64,000 nucleotides of DNA from Pollenia angustigena (taxonomy: Eukaryota > Arthropoda > Insecta > Diptera > Polleniidae), in assembly GCA_930367215.1 (NCBI GenBank), contig OV884058.1, forward strand, positions 107,593,802 to 107,657,801, given 5' to 3'. Every line of letters begins with the position of its first letter. Position 1 is the first letter of the stretch. Made by a program: the position numbers and the translations under genes. The notes under the pieces are model-generated. The model ran no database searches and had not been told where the DNA came from. It was given only the letters and a program-made list of their open reading frames with translations. Shown piece by piece: positions 21,191-32,523 of this stretch.

Positions 21191-22189
21191 CTGATTGCAA
21201 GGTCGGTTTGTTTTATTGAAAATGTATTGGCAATAGAATTTTCATGTTTAAAGAAACGCTCTTATTTAGTTGGCGCAGAAAGAAAATTTGATTTCACAAA
21301 ACTTTTTCAAAGAGTACATAATCGTTTAACTTTTGCGGGTTAATTTCTTTACTATGAAAAAGCTTTCGATCTTTAAATAAATTTGAACTTTCTAAAACAA
21401 AAGCTGTTTTCAAATGGCGACATCTATACTTCAAAACTCTTAACAAACTAAACCAGGTGGCGACATACACTAAACCCCCTTATGGCCTAAAAAAAGCTAA
21501 AAAGCTTTTAGCTTATACATAAACTTTAAAGGAAGCTCTGATGGGAATTCGAATGTTGAAAAATGAATATTTCAAAATTTATAAAAAGTAAACAACGACT
21601 AAAAAAATCAATCACAAAATTATAAATAAATTTGTCATTTTACTTAAAAATAGAAAAAATAAAAACAAAAAAAATTTTTTTTTTTTAAATTTAGTAACAA
21701 AATTAAAATTTTGAAAAAATACTTTTTTCTTCGTTAAGCCCAAAATATGATGATGATTAATTTTTCGATCGTGTGTGTGAAATTTTAAGGCAAACATTTT
21801 AATAAACATATTATTTTTATTTATTTGTTTAATAAATGTTTATAAATTTCGTGTCTTAAATTTATTAATTTCAATATATAATTTTTGCAGTGTTCTTTTT
21901 TTATAAATGAACTTTTTTTTTTTTTTTTTTTTTTGATGCATTTAATTTTAAATGACACGTACACATTTTGTGGGGAAAAAAGTAGAGTATAAGAAAAATT
22001 AATAAAAATTTAATTTGCAAAATATTTCTAGATCAGCAATTTTAATAAAATTTGTAATCAAATTAAACCATAAAGAAAAATTTCAATTCATTTTTAATGT
22101 GGTTGTTAGAAATTGTAAATGTTTATTTTTGGTTTATTTACATGAAAAGATCTCGGATTTCTGGTAGTTTCCAATTAATTTTCTTTTTA
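21191..22189. other. AT-rich sequence without recognised genes
   Basis: A short palindrome aaaagctaaaaagctttta lies at about 21490-21510 and a T-run of about 28 at 21907-21934. No frame stands out. Confidence 0.4.
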
Positions 22190-22790
22190 TACAAATACAA
22201 TATACATACATACATATGTATGTAGGTCTTAGACCCTATAAAGTATTTATGAGTAGCGAAGTTAATTTAACGACGTCCTTCTGTCCGTGTGTATGTTGAA
22301 ATGGCTCTTTGGAAGACCCCGAAGAAATGATGGGTACTTAGTTGTTATACATTTATGTTGCATATACTCCGTTGAAGTTTGCTATTGAGCAAATGACCAC
22401 GACGGCCCCTAATTTTACCCATAAGCCCCTTGTTGTTGTTGTTTTGTTTTTTTTTATACGGCAATAGCAACATTTTTCAGATAATGTACAAGCATCTTTG
22501 TTTTCTATTCACAACATTCAACACAATTTAAGAGAGATTGGACAAGGGGGTGTGGCACTTCTTATACAAATATATTATAGATTTTTGTAAATCTGGAGAA
22601 CTGCAAGAGCAAAAGTCTTCAAAATACGTAAAAACATCTTAGTTATCAATACACAACATCCGACAAAATGTGACGTATTCTTTATAACTAAAGAACAATA
22701 TTAATATAACTTTCTGTTCTTATCGCATTATGGTGAAGGGCTTATTAGATACGGCAAAGCTAAATAAGCAGTTTTTTTTTAATGTTTGAG
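22190..22790 (+). repeat. Fly dispersed repeat (type R2), diverged copy
   Basis: Shares 'agaccctataaagtattta', 'ccgtgtgtatgttgaaatgg', 'ttggacaaggggg' and a tail near 22733-22765 with the copy at 8170-10870. A (TACA/CATA) run lies at 22201-22222. It is followed by aactgaact-type simple repeats at 22905-23060. Confidence 0.5.
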
Positions 22791-23333
22791 GGAGGTTCTT
22801 AACGCGTGTCGAAAAAATTCTGTAATAAGGATTAAATATATAGCAGTTTTGTAAATTGAAAATCTTATTGAAAATCTTATTTGAAGCTTAGCTGTAATGT
22901 CTGAACAAAAACTGATCTAGAATTGGATTATAACTTAATTAAAAAACATTGCAATTAAAAAGGGAACATAATTTAAACTGAACGTAAACAGAACTAAACT
23001 AAAATTGAAGTAGAACAAATCTAGAACTGAACTAAAACTGGTTTATAACTAAAGTATAACTTAAAATTTAATTGCCAAACTTAAAAATTTAGATATAACG
23101 GCGAATATTACGTCCAGTACACGTTCAAGAGTGAACTCGCCTGCATGACAAGCATTTGACAAGTGTATTTGCCCCTTTATTAACTGTGCACTGTGGCAAA
23201 CAATATGAGCCAAGTTTCCAGCTTCTCTTTCTCATCGTGCAGTCTACAGAAGTCGGAAATACTCCAATATTTCTTTGTTTATCCTAAAACTAACGAAAAA
23301 CATGTAAGAGTGCTATTTTCGGCTATGCCGAAT

Positions 23334-23910
23334 CTTATATACCCTTCACCATGATGAGAAAAGAACAAAAAGTTATATACATAAATATGGTGAAAAAGTT
23401 TAAGCCCAATCGGATAACGCCAACACGTGCCTCATTGAGAATAAATTAGGGAAAAACAGTGATTTTTTCACTAAAATTCGTATTTCTTTGTCCTTAATTA
23501 ATGCTAAAAATCACTTTATCTATTGGTATAAGGAACAAACCTATCAATATCAAAATTAATAAGAATAAAATTTCCTATAAAACAAGAATCGACTCAGGTT
23601 CCTGAATGAACGGTTTCGGTTATAAAGACAAAGAAATACGAATTTTAGTGAAAAAATCGCTGTTTTTCCTAAAATTATGCTCAATGAGGCACGTGTTAAC
23701 GTTATTCGATTGGGCTGAAACTTTCTCAATTGCATATTTTATCCTATTGGCTGATATTAGGGTTGCGCCAACGGAAAAACCAACATTAATTTCTTGTAAC
23801 GACCCTAATATATACTTTATAGGGTCTAACATCAATATTATAGAAATTACAAACGGAATGACAAACTTATATATACCCTTTTCACCACCTGTGGTGAAGG
23901 GTATAAAAAT
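23334..23910. repeat. Head-to-head pair of dispersed repeats
   Basis: 23386-23497 and 23620-23735 are near-perfect inverted copies (the shared core includes ctaaaattcgtatttctttg). The right copy continues to a full repeat head on the minus strand, ending with tgtggtgaagggtata at 23889-23904. The two form a long potential hairpin with about a 120-bp spacer. The two overlapping frames at 23606-24013 are products of this structure. Confidence 0.65.
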
Positions 23911-24315
23911 GTATCTAAGATTTCTCTTTTCCATCGAAGTCATCAGACCCTGTTTTGACAAACCACTCATAAGATGTAAGCTATCGATATCATCAACATC
24001 GAATAAACATTAATGTTTTTTATTCTATGCTTTAAAGCGACAAATTTAATACAATAACTCTGTAGCATAAGTTAAATTACATTCTCATCAACAATATTTA
24101 TACCTTGTGCTTCGGCATACAAAATTTTAAGATCGAAATAAAGAGGAAATTTTCTTTCTCTGCTTTTTCTCCACAGTTTATTCACAGAAAAAATTTTCAT
24201 TAGTTTTTTTATCAAATAAAAACAACGAATGAATCAATTTTATCGAAAACTGTTCTAATTTTTAGCAGTCTGACGGATTATGCGGACTTCGCGGTCAATT
24301 TGTCATAAAGATTAA

Positions 24316-24534
24316 GGCCCGTTTTCACAACTTACCGATAGCTAAAAGTAGACTTTAACCGGCCTTATAAAAAGAGTTCCATTATTAAAACTTTACTTTA
24401 ACCTAAAGTAAACGATTAAGTAAATTAAGCTTCATCCTACCTGGTAGATTAATGTAAAGTTTTAATAATGGAATACTTTTTATACGCCCGATAAAATCCT
24501 ACCTTTAGCTATCGGTAAGTTGTGAAAACGGGCC
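24316..24534. mobile_element. PIF/Harbinger-type MITE
   Basis: Terminal inverted repeats GGCCCGTTTTCACAACTTAC (24316) and the complement ending at 24534, flanked by TAA (24313-24315 and 24535-24537). Inside are further inverted copies of ccattattaaaactttac. Length 219 bp, non-coding. Confidence 0.85.
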
Positions 24535-24846
24535 TAAGTGTCAAATACATTTGGTCAAAAAACTGTCACATAGCGTAATTTGTTTTGTTTTATTATTTTT
24601 TTTTTTTTAATACTCGTCATAAGAGTTAACGATTAACATTTTTAATATTGAAATGAATTAAATTTTAATACTGGCCTAAGCAATTAAGCACGACAAACAA
24701 AATCTTGTATTGTAAATTAAAAATTTTGTATTCCCAAAAATTTATGTTATCGTATATCCTAGGAGATAGAACTTTTCGTAGGTAGAGCCACTCTGAGAGT
24801 AAAATTACAAAGTGAGCGTTTTAATTTCATATAACTTAAGTTATAT

Positions 24847-25130
24847 CAAGCCCTATCCAATAGGTCTGCTTACTTCTACAACAATACAACAAAACAAAAA
24901 ACAACAGGCATTTTGTTTGTGTAAAATTGCCCGCCGTTGTCAAAATCTTACTACTGCATAGTGAAAACAAAAGGAAAAATGTGATTTGTGATCATGTATG
25001 TGTAGCAAAAAACCGAAAACGTAAACAAAAATTTACATGTATAAGGAAAATGTAAACAACTTTTGATATCGTTGAGGAATAAAGCAAATAAACATCTGGC
25101 TTCTTGCGCAGACTTATTGGATAGACCTTG
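24847..25130. mobile_element. hAT MITE (CAAGCCCTATCC ends)
   Basis: Inverted ends CAAGCCCTATCCAATAGGTC and, on the reverse strand, CAAGGTCTATCCAATAAGTC are flanked by a perfect 8-bp duplication agttatat (24839-24846 and 25131-25138). A sister copy is at 26391-26679. Length 284 bp. Confidence 0.92.
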
Positions 25131-25138
25131 AGTTATAT

Positions 25139-26382
25139 GAAACTACAAGTAATTATTTGTCTCATCTTCCAGCACTAAATTCTTTATGCGTTCATATGCG
25201 TATGTTTGTCAAAGTTTGATGTAGAAACTACAACAACACCACACAAGTAGGTAAAAACGACTTGATTGTTTTGAGTAGAAACAACAGAACAAGAATAAAA
25301 ACGTACATTATTTTCATGTTTAAAAACTAAAATAAAAAGCAATAATTCCCACTCTATTTGTAGAAACCATGTCGCTGGCGTTTTGTAATTGAGAGTTCTT
25401 TTGTAGACAAGCAGGCAATACAACAAAAGCGAAACAGACAGATTTTTAACGGGTGAGTTAATTAATCATAATAATATGCTGCCACTTTCTCTGGGGTGAG
25501 TGTTTTAGGTTGGACTCAATCTAATTTCACATATGGATTATTTTAAGTATGAATTCAGGATTAGATCAATTTTATAATACAAACTTGAATCAAGCGCATT
25601 TTGAGATGGATTCAATCTTATATTTACTTAAATCAATCTCATTTTCGGATTAAGAAGAGATAAATTAAAGCTTATTTCTTCTGCTTAAAATAAGCTTTTT
25701 ATTTAAGCATAGTCTGCATAATCTCACCGATATTGTAAAACAATTTTTCTTAGATCATGTCGTAGTACATTATTTGTATGAGATCAGGAAAATTTATGAA
25801 ATTTTGGTAAAATCTAAAATCAAATCTTACTGGACCTTCTATAAACAACGAGAAAATTTTTTATTGATGCAGCTTTTGGCTATATTATAACATCTTGTGC
25901 TGGTGATTTACAATACTTTGTAGCACTTTCTTTTCTCTTGAGTCCTGCTGTTTTTCTTCTCTTTTCTGTAACTATTACTTTGTAAAATTTTCGAGATAAA
26001 AGATACATTTCTAATGCACAGCCTTCATATAATTACCTTTAGTATTGTAGGTGGTGCAAATACAAAGTCCCCTGTTTATTTAGTTGCATTTTAATTTTTT
26101 TACAATTTTATTAAATTATTTTTAGAAAATTATGTGTGTTTCTCATAAAATTTGCAATTTGGACATTAAAATCGCAACGAATTACCGATTTATAATAGAA
26201 ATTATATTAATTAAGGAGAATTTAGATATTTAATTAATATTTGCAGAAAGAATTTTACACAAAACTTTTCAAGCAGATGTTAAGAAATATTAAAACTTAA
26301 AAAAGTTCTTTGTTGAGACAACAAAGGAATATTTGTAGAATCTAAAATCAAAGAAAAATTTTGTCAATATTTTGAAGAATGT
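25139..26382. other. AT-rich sequence without recognised genes
   Basis: The stretch 25500-25680 repeats 'gatt(a/c)aatct'-like words in both orientations, perhaps a worn inverted-repeat element. I support no frame. Confidence 0.35.
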
Positions 26383-26390
26383 GTAGTGAT

Positions 26391-26679
26391 CAAGGCCCAT
26401 CTATCAGGTCTGCTTACTTGAACAAAAACAAAAAACGACATGTATTTTGTTTGTGTAAAATTTCTTTTTAGTTGTCAAAAACTTACTACCGCATATACAA
26501 AGCAAAAGGAAAAAACGTGTATGTGTGGCATACCATAAACGTATGTGTGGGAAAAAACAATAAACGTAAACAAACATATACATGCACATGTAAGCAAAAT
26601 GTAAACTGCTTTTGACAACTAAAAAGAACATAAACAATGATCATCAGGCTTCTTGCGCAGACCTATTCAATGGGCCTTT
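26391..26679. mobile_element. hAT MITE, sister copy
   Basis: Same family as 24847-25130. Ends CAAGGCCCATCTATCAGGTC and, on the reverse strand, AAAGGCCCATTGAATAGGTC, flanked by a perfect 8-bp duplication gtagtgat (26383-26390 and 26680-26687). Length 289 bp. Confidence 0.92.
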
Positions 26680-26791
26680 GTAGTGATCAATGGAAATTCT
26701 ATATTTGGCTATGCCGAATCTTAGACTTAGCATCTTAAAAATGTTAATGTTTTAATTATTACTAATATTTGGTTCACTAGCATTTCAATTA

Positions 26792-27381
26792 TTATCCCCT
26801 CCACCACAATTAGTTGTGAAGAGGGGATATTAAGTTTGTCATTCCGTGTAAAACTTTTTTATTATTCATCTCAGACCTTGAGTAATTCTTAGTCTATTTA
26901 GCCATGTCCGTCTGTCTGTCCGTCTGTTGAAAACACGCTCACTTTCGAACAACTCAAACGAAATGAACAAACTTGGTGCCAAATTGCTTGTTGTTATCCT
27001 AAGCAATTTGGGATTGAAATCCAGCAAAATCGGTTCAGTAGGACCAGAGCTATGAATCAAAATGTGGAACCACCATACTCCCGGAAAACAGTTAAGTACG
27101 CCTAAAACCGTAAAAAATAACGCTAGCGTAACAAAATTTGGTATGTCACAGTTTTTTAGGACTAGAAATAACACTGTGATCGATCGGTCTATAATTTACC
27201 TTAGGCCCCATATAAACTCTACTACCGGAAAACAGTTAAGTACGCCTTAAACCATAATTAATAACAAATCGTCACAGTTTAAGATAATAATAACATCATA
27301 CAGATATTACTCCTTAAACATTCGAACTGTCGGTGGAGGGTATCAAAGATTCGGCACAGCCGAATATAGCACTATAGCTTG
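26792..27381 (+). repeat. Dispersed repeat R1, first (deleted) unit
   Basis: Starts with the palindromic head tatcccctccaccacaatta and ends with the shared tail (gattcggcacagccgaatat). Relative to the following units it lacks about 350 bp from the middle. Its last 85 bp match unit two better than unit three. Confidence 0.7.
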
Positions 27382-28317
27382 TTATACCCTCCACCACAAT
27401 TAGTTGTGAAGAGGGTATATTAAGTTTGTCATTCCGTGTGAAACTTTTTTATTATTCATCTCAGACCCTATAAAGTATATATATTCTGGGTCCTTGAGTA
27501 ATTCTAAGTCGATTTAGCCATGTCCGTCTGTCCATATGTTGAAAACACGCTCACTTTCGAACAACTCAAAAGAAATAAACAAACTTGGTGCCAAATTGCT
27601 TGTAGTTATCCTAAGCAGTTTGGGATTGAAATCCAGCAAAATCGGTTAAGTAGGACCAGAGCTATGAATCAAAATGTGGAACCACCACCTAAAAAAATTG
27701 ATAATTTTGTTACAAAAAATAACATAAATGCTGGAACAAGGCACGGAATGAAATAACATTTTGCAAAAATTTGTTTTATTTGACTGGAAATCACGCTGTT
27801 AAATTTCGTGAAGATCCGTCTATAATTTACCCTAAGCCCCATATAAACACTACTCCCGGAAAACAGTTTAGTACGCCTAAAACCGTAAAAAATAACGCTA
27901 GCGTAACAAAATTTGGTAAGTCACAGCTTGTTAGGACTTGAAATGACACTGTGAAATTTCGTGTGATCGGTCTATAATTTACCTTAGGCCCCATATAAAC
28001 CCTACTACCGGAAAACAGTTTAGTACGCATAAAACCGTAAAAAATAATGCAATCATAACAAATTTTGGCTTGTCAGAGTTTTATAGGACTATAAATGATA
28101 CTGTGAAATTTCGTGAAGATCGGTACATAATTTACCCTAGGCCCCATAGAAACCCTACTCCCGGAAAACAGTTTAGTACACCTAAAACCATAATTAATAA
28201 CAAATCGTCACAGTTTAAGATAATAATAACATCATACAGATATTACTCCTTAAACATTCGAACTGTCGGTGGAGGGTATCAAAGATTCGGCACAGCCGAA
28301 TATAGCACTATAGCTTG
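27382..28317 (+). repeat. Dispersed repeat R1, tandem unit of 936 bp (copy 1)
   Basis: Head ataccctccaccacaattag, 'agccatgtccgtctgtcc', then three to four internal sub-repeats around cccggaaaacagtttagtac, and tail ggagggtatcaaagattcgg. Non-coding: the 78- and 67-codon frames inside are repeated unchanged in copy 2 only because the DNA is identical. Confidence 0.85.
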
Positions 28318-29253
28318 TTATACCCTCCACCACAATTAGTTGTGAAGAGGGTATATTAAGTTTGTCATTCCGTGTGAAACTTTTTTATTATTCATCTCAG
28401 ACCCTATAAAGTATATATATTCTGGGTCCTTGAGTAATTCTAAGTCGATTTAGCCATGTCCGTCTGTCCATATGTTGAAAACACGCTCACTTTCGAACAA
28501 CTCAAAAGAAATAAACAAACTTGGTGCCAAATTGCTTGTAGTTATCCTAAGCAGTTTGGGATTGAAATCCAGCAAAATCGGTTAAGTAGGACCAGAGCTA
28601 TGAATCAAAATGTGGAACCACCACCTAAAAAAATTGATAATTTTGTTACAAAAAATAACATAAATGCTGGAACAAGGCACGGAATGAAATAACATTTTGC
28701 AAAAATTTGTTTTATTTGACTGGAAATCACGCTGTTAAATTTCGTGAAGATCCGTCTATAATTTACCCTAAGCCCCATATAAACACTACTCCCGGAAAAC
28801 AGTTTAGTACGCCTAAAACCGTAAAAAATAACGCTAGCGTAACAAAATTTGGTAAGTCACAGCTTGTTAGGACTTGAAATGACACTGTGAAATTTCGTGT
28901 GATCGGTCTATAATTTACCTTAGGCCCCATATAAACCCTACTACCGGAAAACAGTTTAGTACGCATAAAACCGTAAAAAATAATGCAATCATAACAAATT
29001 TTGGCTTGTCAGAGTTTTATAGGACTATAAATGATACTGTGAAATTTCGTGAAGATCGGTACATAATTTACCCTAGGCCCCATAGAAACCCTACTCCCGG
29101 AAAACAGTTTAGTACACCTAAAACCATAATTAATAACAAATCGTCACAGTTTAAGATAATAATAACATCATACAGATAGTACTCTTTAAACATTCGAACT
29201 GTCGGTGGAGGGTATCAAAGATTCGGCACAGCCGAATACAGCACTCTAACTTG
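28318..29253 (+). repeat. Dispersed repeat R1, tandem unit of 936 bp (copy 2)
   Basis: Identical by eye to copy 1 at an offset of exactly 936 bp until about the last 85 bp, where several substitutions appear (for example tagtactctt against tattactcct). Head-to-tail, with no spacer. Confidence 0.9.
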
Positions 29254-29319
29254 TTTTTTATTGAAATTGAATTAATTTGAAATAGTTCAAACCGCTGATT
29301 GTGTTAAGCTATGTAAAGA

Positions 29320-30173
29320 CGTTTGTCAGATCTTTCAATATTGTAAAGTCTGGCAATATGCCAACAATATACTGCCAAAGAAAAATTGTTACGAAAAGTA
29401 AATTGGTAGTTCAGACGATTGTAAGAAAACCTTACAATTATTTCACTGGTAAACACAAACTGACAATAAATTCATCTGCAAAAATTTTTAGTTCAACCGT
29501 TTGTCAGATAATTTAGTGGCAAGAATTGCCAGATCTGTTGTTAGACATTGTCAGAAAATTAAAATTGCTTATATTTTTATAAATTGAAAAGTGGAAATAT
29601 TGTTATTAAAGGGAAAAAGTAAAAGCAAGGATTTATACTTTTGTATGTCGTTTTAAAAAGGTTTGATTAAAATTTTATTTTTGCAAAATTTAACTTTTTT
29701 GGTTTTTTCTTTTCACTCAGGCATTTCAGGGATGGAAACTATGGTACTATTTGCACTTTTTTTTATACATTTGAGGCTTTTCTTAAAAAAAAAAATTGTC
29801 GTAAGTATATATATACGAAGAGATGCGCTGGTAAATATAAAAAATGGTACCGTCAAAGTCAAAAACTACGTTTTGTTATTGAAGTTGGTTCAAAATTCGA
29901 ATCCCCAGCTTCCATCCCTGATACGTACGTATTTACATCATTGCCAAAAGAAAAAGGTTTTTGACAATGATGCCATTGTGCTATTCATAAGCTTCGCACA
30001 TCTGCACCAAGAAGTGTCTGCACGACTGTCAGATATCTAATAATATTTTTGACTTACAATGGACTGACAATGATTTTTCTGACAACGTTGTCACACAAAA
30101 ATTGTCAGTTTACACGGTTGTAAAACATTTTTAGCAAACTTAACTGACAATATTGGTAGATCTGACAACCCTC
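29320..30173. mobile_element. hAT-like element with gttgtcagatct ends
   Basis: The left end cgtttgtcagatctttcaat and right end (reverse strand) gagggttgtcagatctacca are inverted repeats with 21 of 24 positions alike. They resemble the 1955-3997 family (CAGGGTTGTCAGAT). Candidate target copies are imperfect: tgtaaaga (29312-29319) and tgtacaaa (30174-30181), six of eight. Subterminal gacaat/attgtc motifs are frequent. A nested cagggatggaa...ttccatccctg pair lies at 29727-29920. No transposase is recognised in the 125-codon frame at 29663. Confidence 0.6.
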
Positions 30174-30957
30174 TGTACAAAGATTAAGTAAGAAATGTGT
30201 TAACTTTGTATTTCTAACTACGTACGGAATATTGAGAGATAATTTGTTATTTTTTTTGAGAGCGTTGCCGTTTAAGTCCTCTTCTATATTTATGGGCTTA
30301 AATGCTACATTTAAACATTGAGCTTAGAAGATCATTGGAAGTTTAAATACCGATAAATATTTAAAAACCTCCGAGTTATAGACAAATAATTACCTTTTTT
30401 CTCCCAAAATTAAGAATTCGGCGCAATAGCGTCCACACCATGTAAGCTAGGAGAACAAATTTCCTTCGAATTACCGATTTTTTCTAATAAATGAATTTTC
30501 AGGTGTCCCAATATAACTAACTGACGTATTTTGTAGACGCCTGGCTATTTAGTCTGTTTTGCCAAATCACCATGAGGGGATGTGGTGTTCATAAACACGT
30601 ACAAATGATAAAATTGTTTAATCAAAATGAGTGTTCTTTTTCGGTCATGGTGTTGGATAAATTCCAGTAAACTTGTTCTGCAAACAATATGTCGAAACCC
30701 TATCGCTGATCGTGAGAATGTGTAGACGTCGCTCACAAGAAATCGGCCTTTCTTAGATAAACCGACCTGGCAAATTTTGCGTAGCTCTACGTTGTGCTGC
30801 ATTAGGTCGATGATTACCAACTTCTTTTGGGCATAAGGTCGATGATTACTAACTTCTATTGGCGTAAGATGGATGATATGTATAGCCGCTACGTGCTATA
30901 CAGCTCATGTCTCATTCGGTTTCGATTTGAGGGCATGGGCATTTCACGTAGGTGTTA
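30174..30957. other. AT-rich sequence without recognised genes
   Basis: Mixed composition. At 30790-30870 'aggtcgatgattac(c/t)aacttct' is repeated directly about 50 bp apart. No frame is supported. Confidence 0.35.
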
Positions 30958-31089
30958 TTTACCCCTATCGTGAATAAAAATTTCTTTGGAGTTTTTTCCC
31001 TTTTCCCATTTTTCCTATGTAAATTCAATTGTAAAAATGGGAAAAGAGAAAAAACTCCCAAGTAATTTTTATTCTCGATAGGGGTGATT
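30958..31089. mobile_element. Short MITE-like hairpin
   Basis: ttacccctatcgtgaataaa at 30958 and its near-complement ending at 31089 (ttctcgataggggtgatta) enclose further inverted copies of ttttcccttttcccattttt-like sequence, so almost the whole 130 bp is double-stranded when folded. Confidence 0.7.
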
Positions 31090-31291
31090 AGCAAGCCACC
31101 GAGATAAGAAATTTAAACTTGTTAGTCTTTTTGAGGGGGTGTTGGTATGTGCGAATTTGCCACAAACCACTGCGGCCTTCTAATCCAACATAACCTACAC
31201 CATCGGTCAAATTCAGACCGCTTAATGCACCAGAAACGTTTAAAACTGGACAGTTAACGTGTGCGCCTTCTAGCAAAGCCAAGGCGGGCAT
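31088..31291 (-). CDS. Unrecognised short open frame, possible exon fragment
   Basis: A 67-codon minus-strand frame beginning MPALALLEGAHVNCPVLNVS. Codon choice is balanced (GCC, GGC, CTG, ACC), unlike the AT-rich flanks, and about the first 55 residues look like ordinary globular protein, while the last 15 (from KKTNKF) look like non-coding drift. The CPVLNVSGALS stretch faintly recalls a strand of NDRG-type alpha/beta-hydrolase folds, but the next residues do not follow that family, so I name nothing. No convincing splice sites. The MITE at 30958-31089 overlaps its stop codon by a couple of bases, so the native 3' end may be lost. Confidence 0.25.
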   Translation of the reverse strand: MPALALLEGAHVNCPVLNVSGALSGLNLTDGVGYVGLEGRSGLWQIRTYQHPLKKTNKFKFLISVAC

Positions 31292-32494
31292 TTAAACGAT
31301 GTTATATTCCATACATTATTGGATCGAGGATTGGAGGCGCTTCGTCCTTATAAAAGGCCTCAATACAAAAGATCTTCATATCTTTTTTATTATTAATTTA
31401 TTTTTTTAACTTCTACATGCCAACTTCACGTCCATTTTGTAATATTTTTTTATTTGCTGCCCATTAAAATGTTATTTTTTTTCTTTTTCATAACAACTTA
31501 TAATTTTCTCTTGAATTAAAAATTCCAAGACAGTTTCTGGTCATTTTTCATTTCAAATATAATTTATGTAAATTTTGTATACAAAGTATCGTTGCAACAA
31601 AATGCATGTACTTAAATACAAGTCCAAAAAAAAAAAAGAAATGCTGCACTTAGGAAACTCTTATATGATTTAAAAGTGGCAATATTCATCACTTGCTTCT
31701 GAGTTGGTAATATTTTTTTTTTTTTTTTTTTTTATAATTAAACAAGGAAAAACAAAAAGTTATAAACATTAAGATGCAACCGCAACACGGAAAGTACGTT
31801 AACAAGAAACAAAAATTATAAATAAAAAAAATAATTAACGATATAAAAAATTTTTAAATAAAAAGAGTCTAAAAACACATTCAAAAACACTTTATAAAAA
31901 TCACACCTAAAGCATCAAGTGTAGAGTACGAATGCTGCACAAAAAAGGGTGTCCAGAAAAAAAAAACTTTCTAGAGACAATCCAAGAACTAATTTTACTT
32001 TCGAAAAAGGCTACAATATAATATAATTCTATAACGTTTAATAAAACAATTTTCTATAAATATCTTTTATGTGAACTTTTTCTAGAATTTTGTAATGGAC
32101 GGGCCTTAATTGCTGGTCTTTATATAGACTCTATTAAACTATAATCGTAGGTTTTTTTTTTGCTTAATTTCACTTCAAATTAATAACGCATAAAATGTTT
32201 AAGCGAAAAAATTCTTTTATTCAATTAAATCTCTGTTAAATATTGTAGAGCAGCTGAAAAGAACCAAGTATGTAAAACAAATTTGAAAACTAGTGCGAAA
32301 TTCTTGGCAAAGTTTAATTCTATTTAGTTCTGTAACGGACTAAGTTGAAAAGTGTTTCATTCCCAAAGTAACAGTAAAAAAGCCCAAGTTATTGGCTCTA
32401 GTTTTCGAGGAAAAGAATGGCAGTACATTTACTCAACCCCAAAACATCTCCGAATTGTCTTTTTTCTAACTTGATTCGCCTCAGCTATAAGCCA
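31292..32494. other. AT-rich sequence without recognised genes
   Basis: Less AT-rich to about 31380, then A/T tracts, including a T-run at 31708-31732 and an A-rich stretch at 31628-31638. No frames or repeat boundaries are supported. Confidence 0.4.
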
Positions 32495-32523
32495 TCCATA
32501 TAACTGTTCATATTATCCCCCGG

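Noticed and set aside
23606..24013. 135- and 116-codon frames on opposite strands
   Set aside because: Both run through the inverted dispersed-repeat pair and have no recognisable protein features.
27520..28692. Identical 78-codon frames as a duplicated gene
   Set aside because: They lie in a non-coding dispersed repeat whose diverged copies do not keep the frame.
29727..29920. Separate 194-bp hAT MITE (cagggatggaa ends)
   Set aside because: The inverted ends are short (about 11 bp) and the flanks aggcattt and atacgtac do not match, so it is mentioned only as a possibility inside the larger element.
29663..30040. 125-codon frame in the hAT-like element
   Set aside because: Low-complexity, no hAT motifs, and it spans a possible nested insertion.
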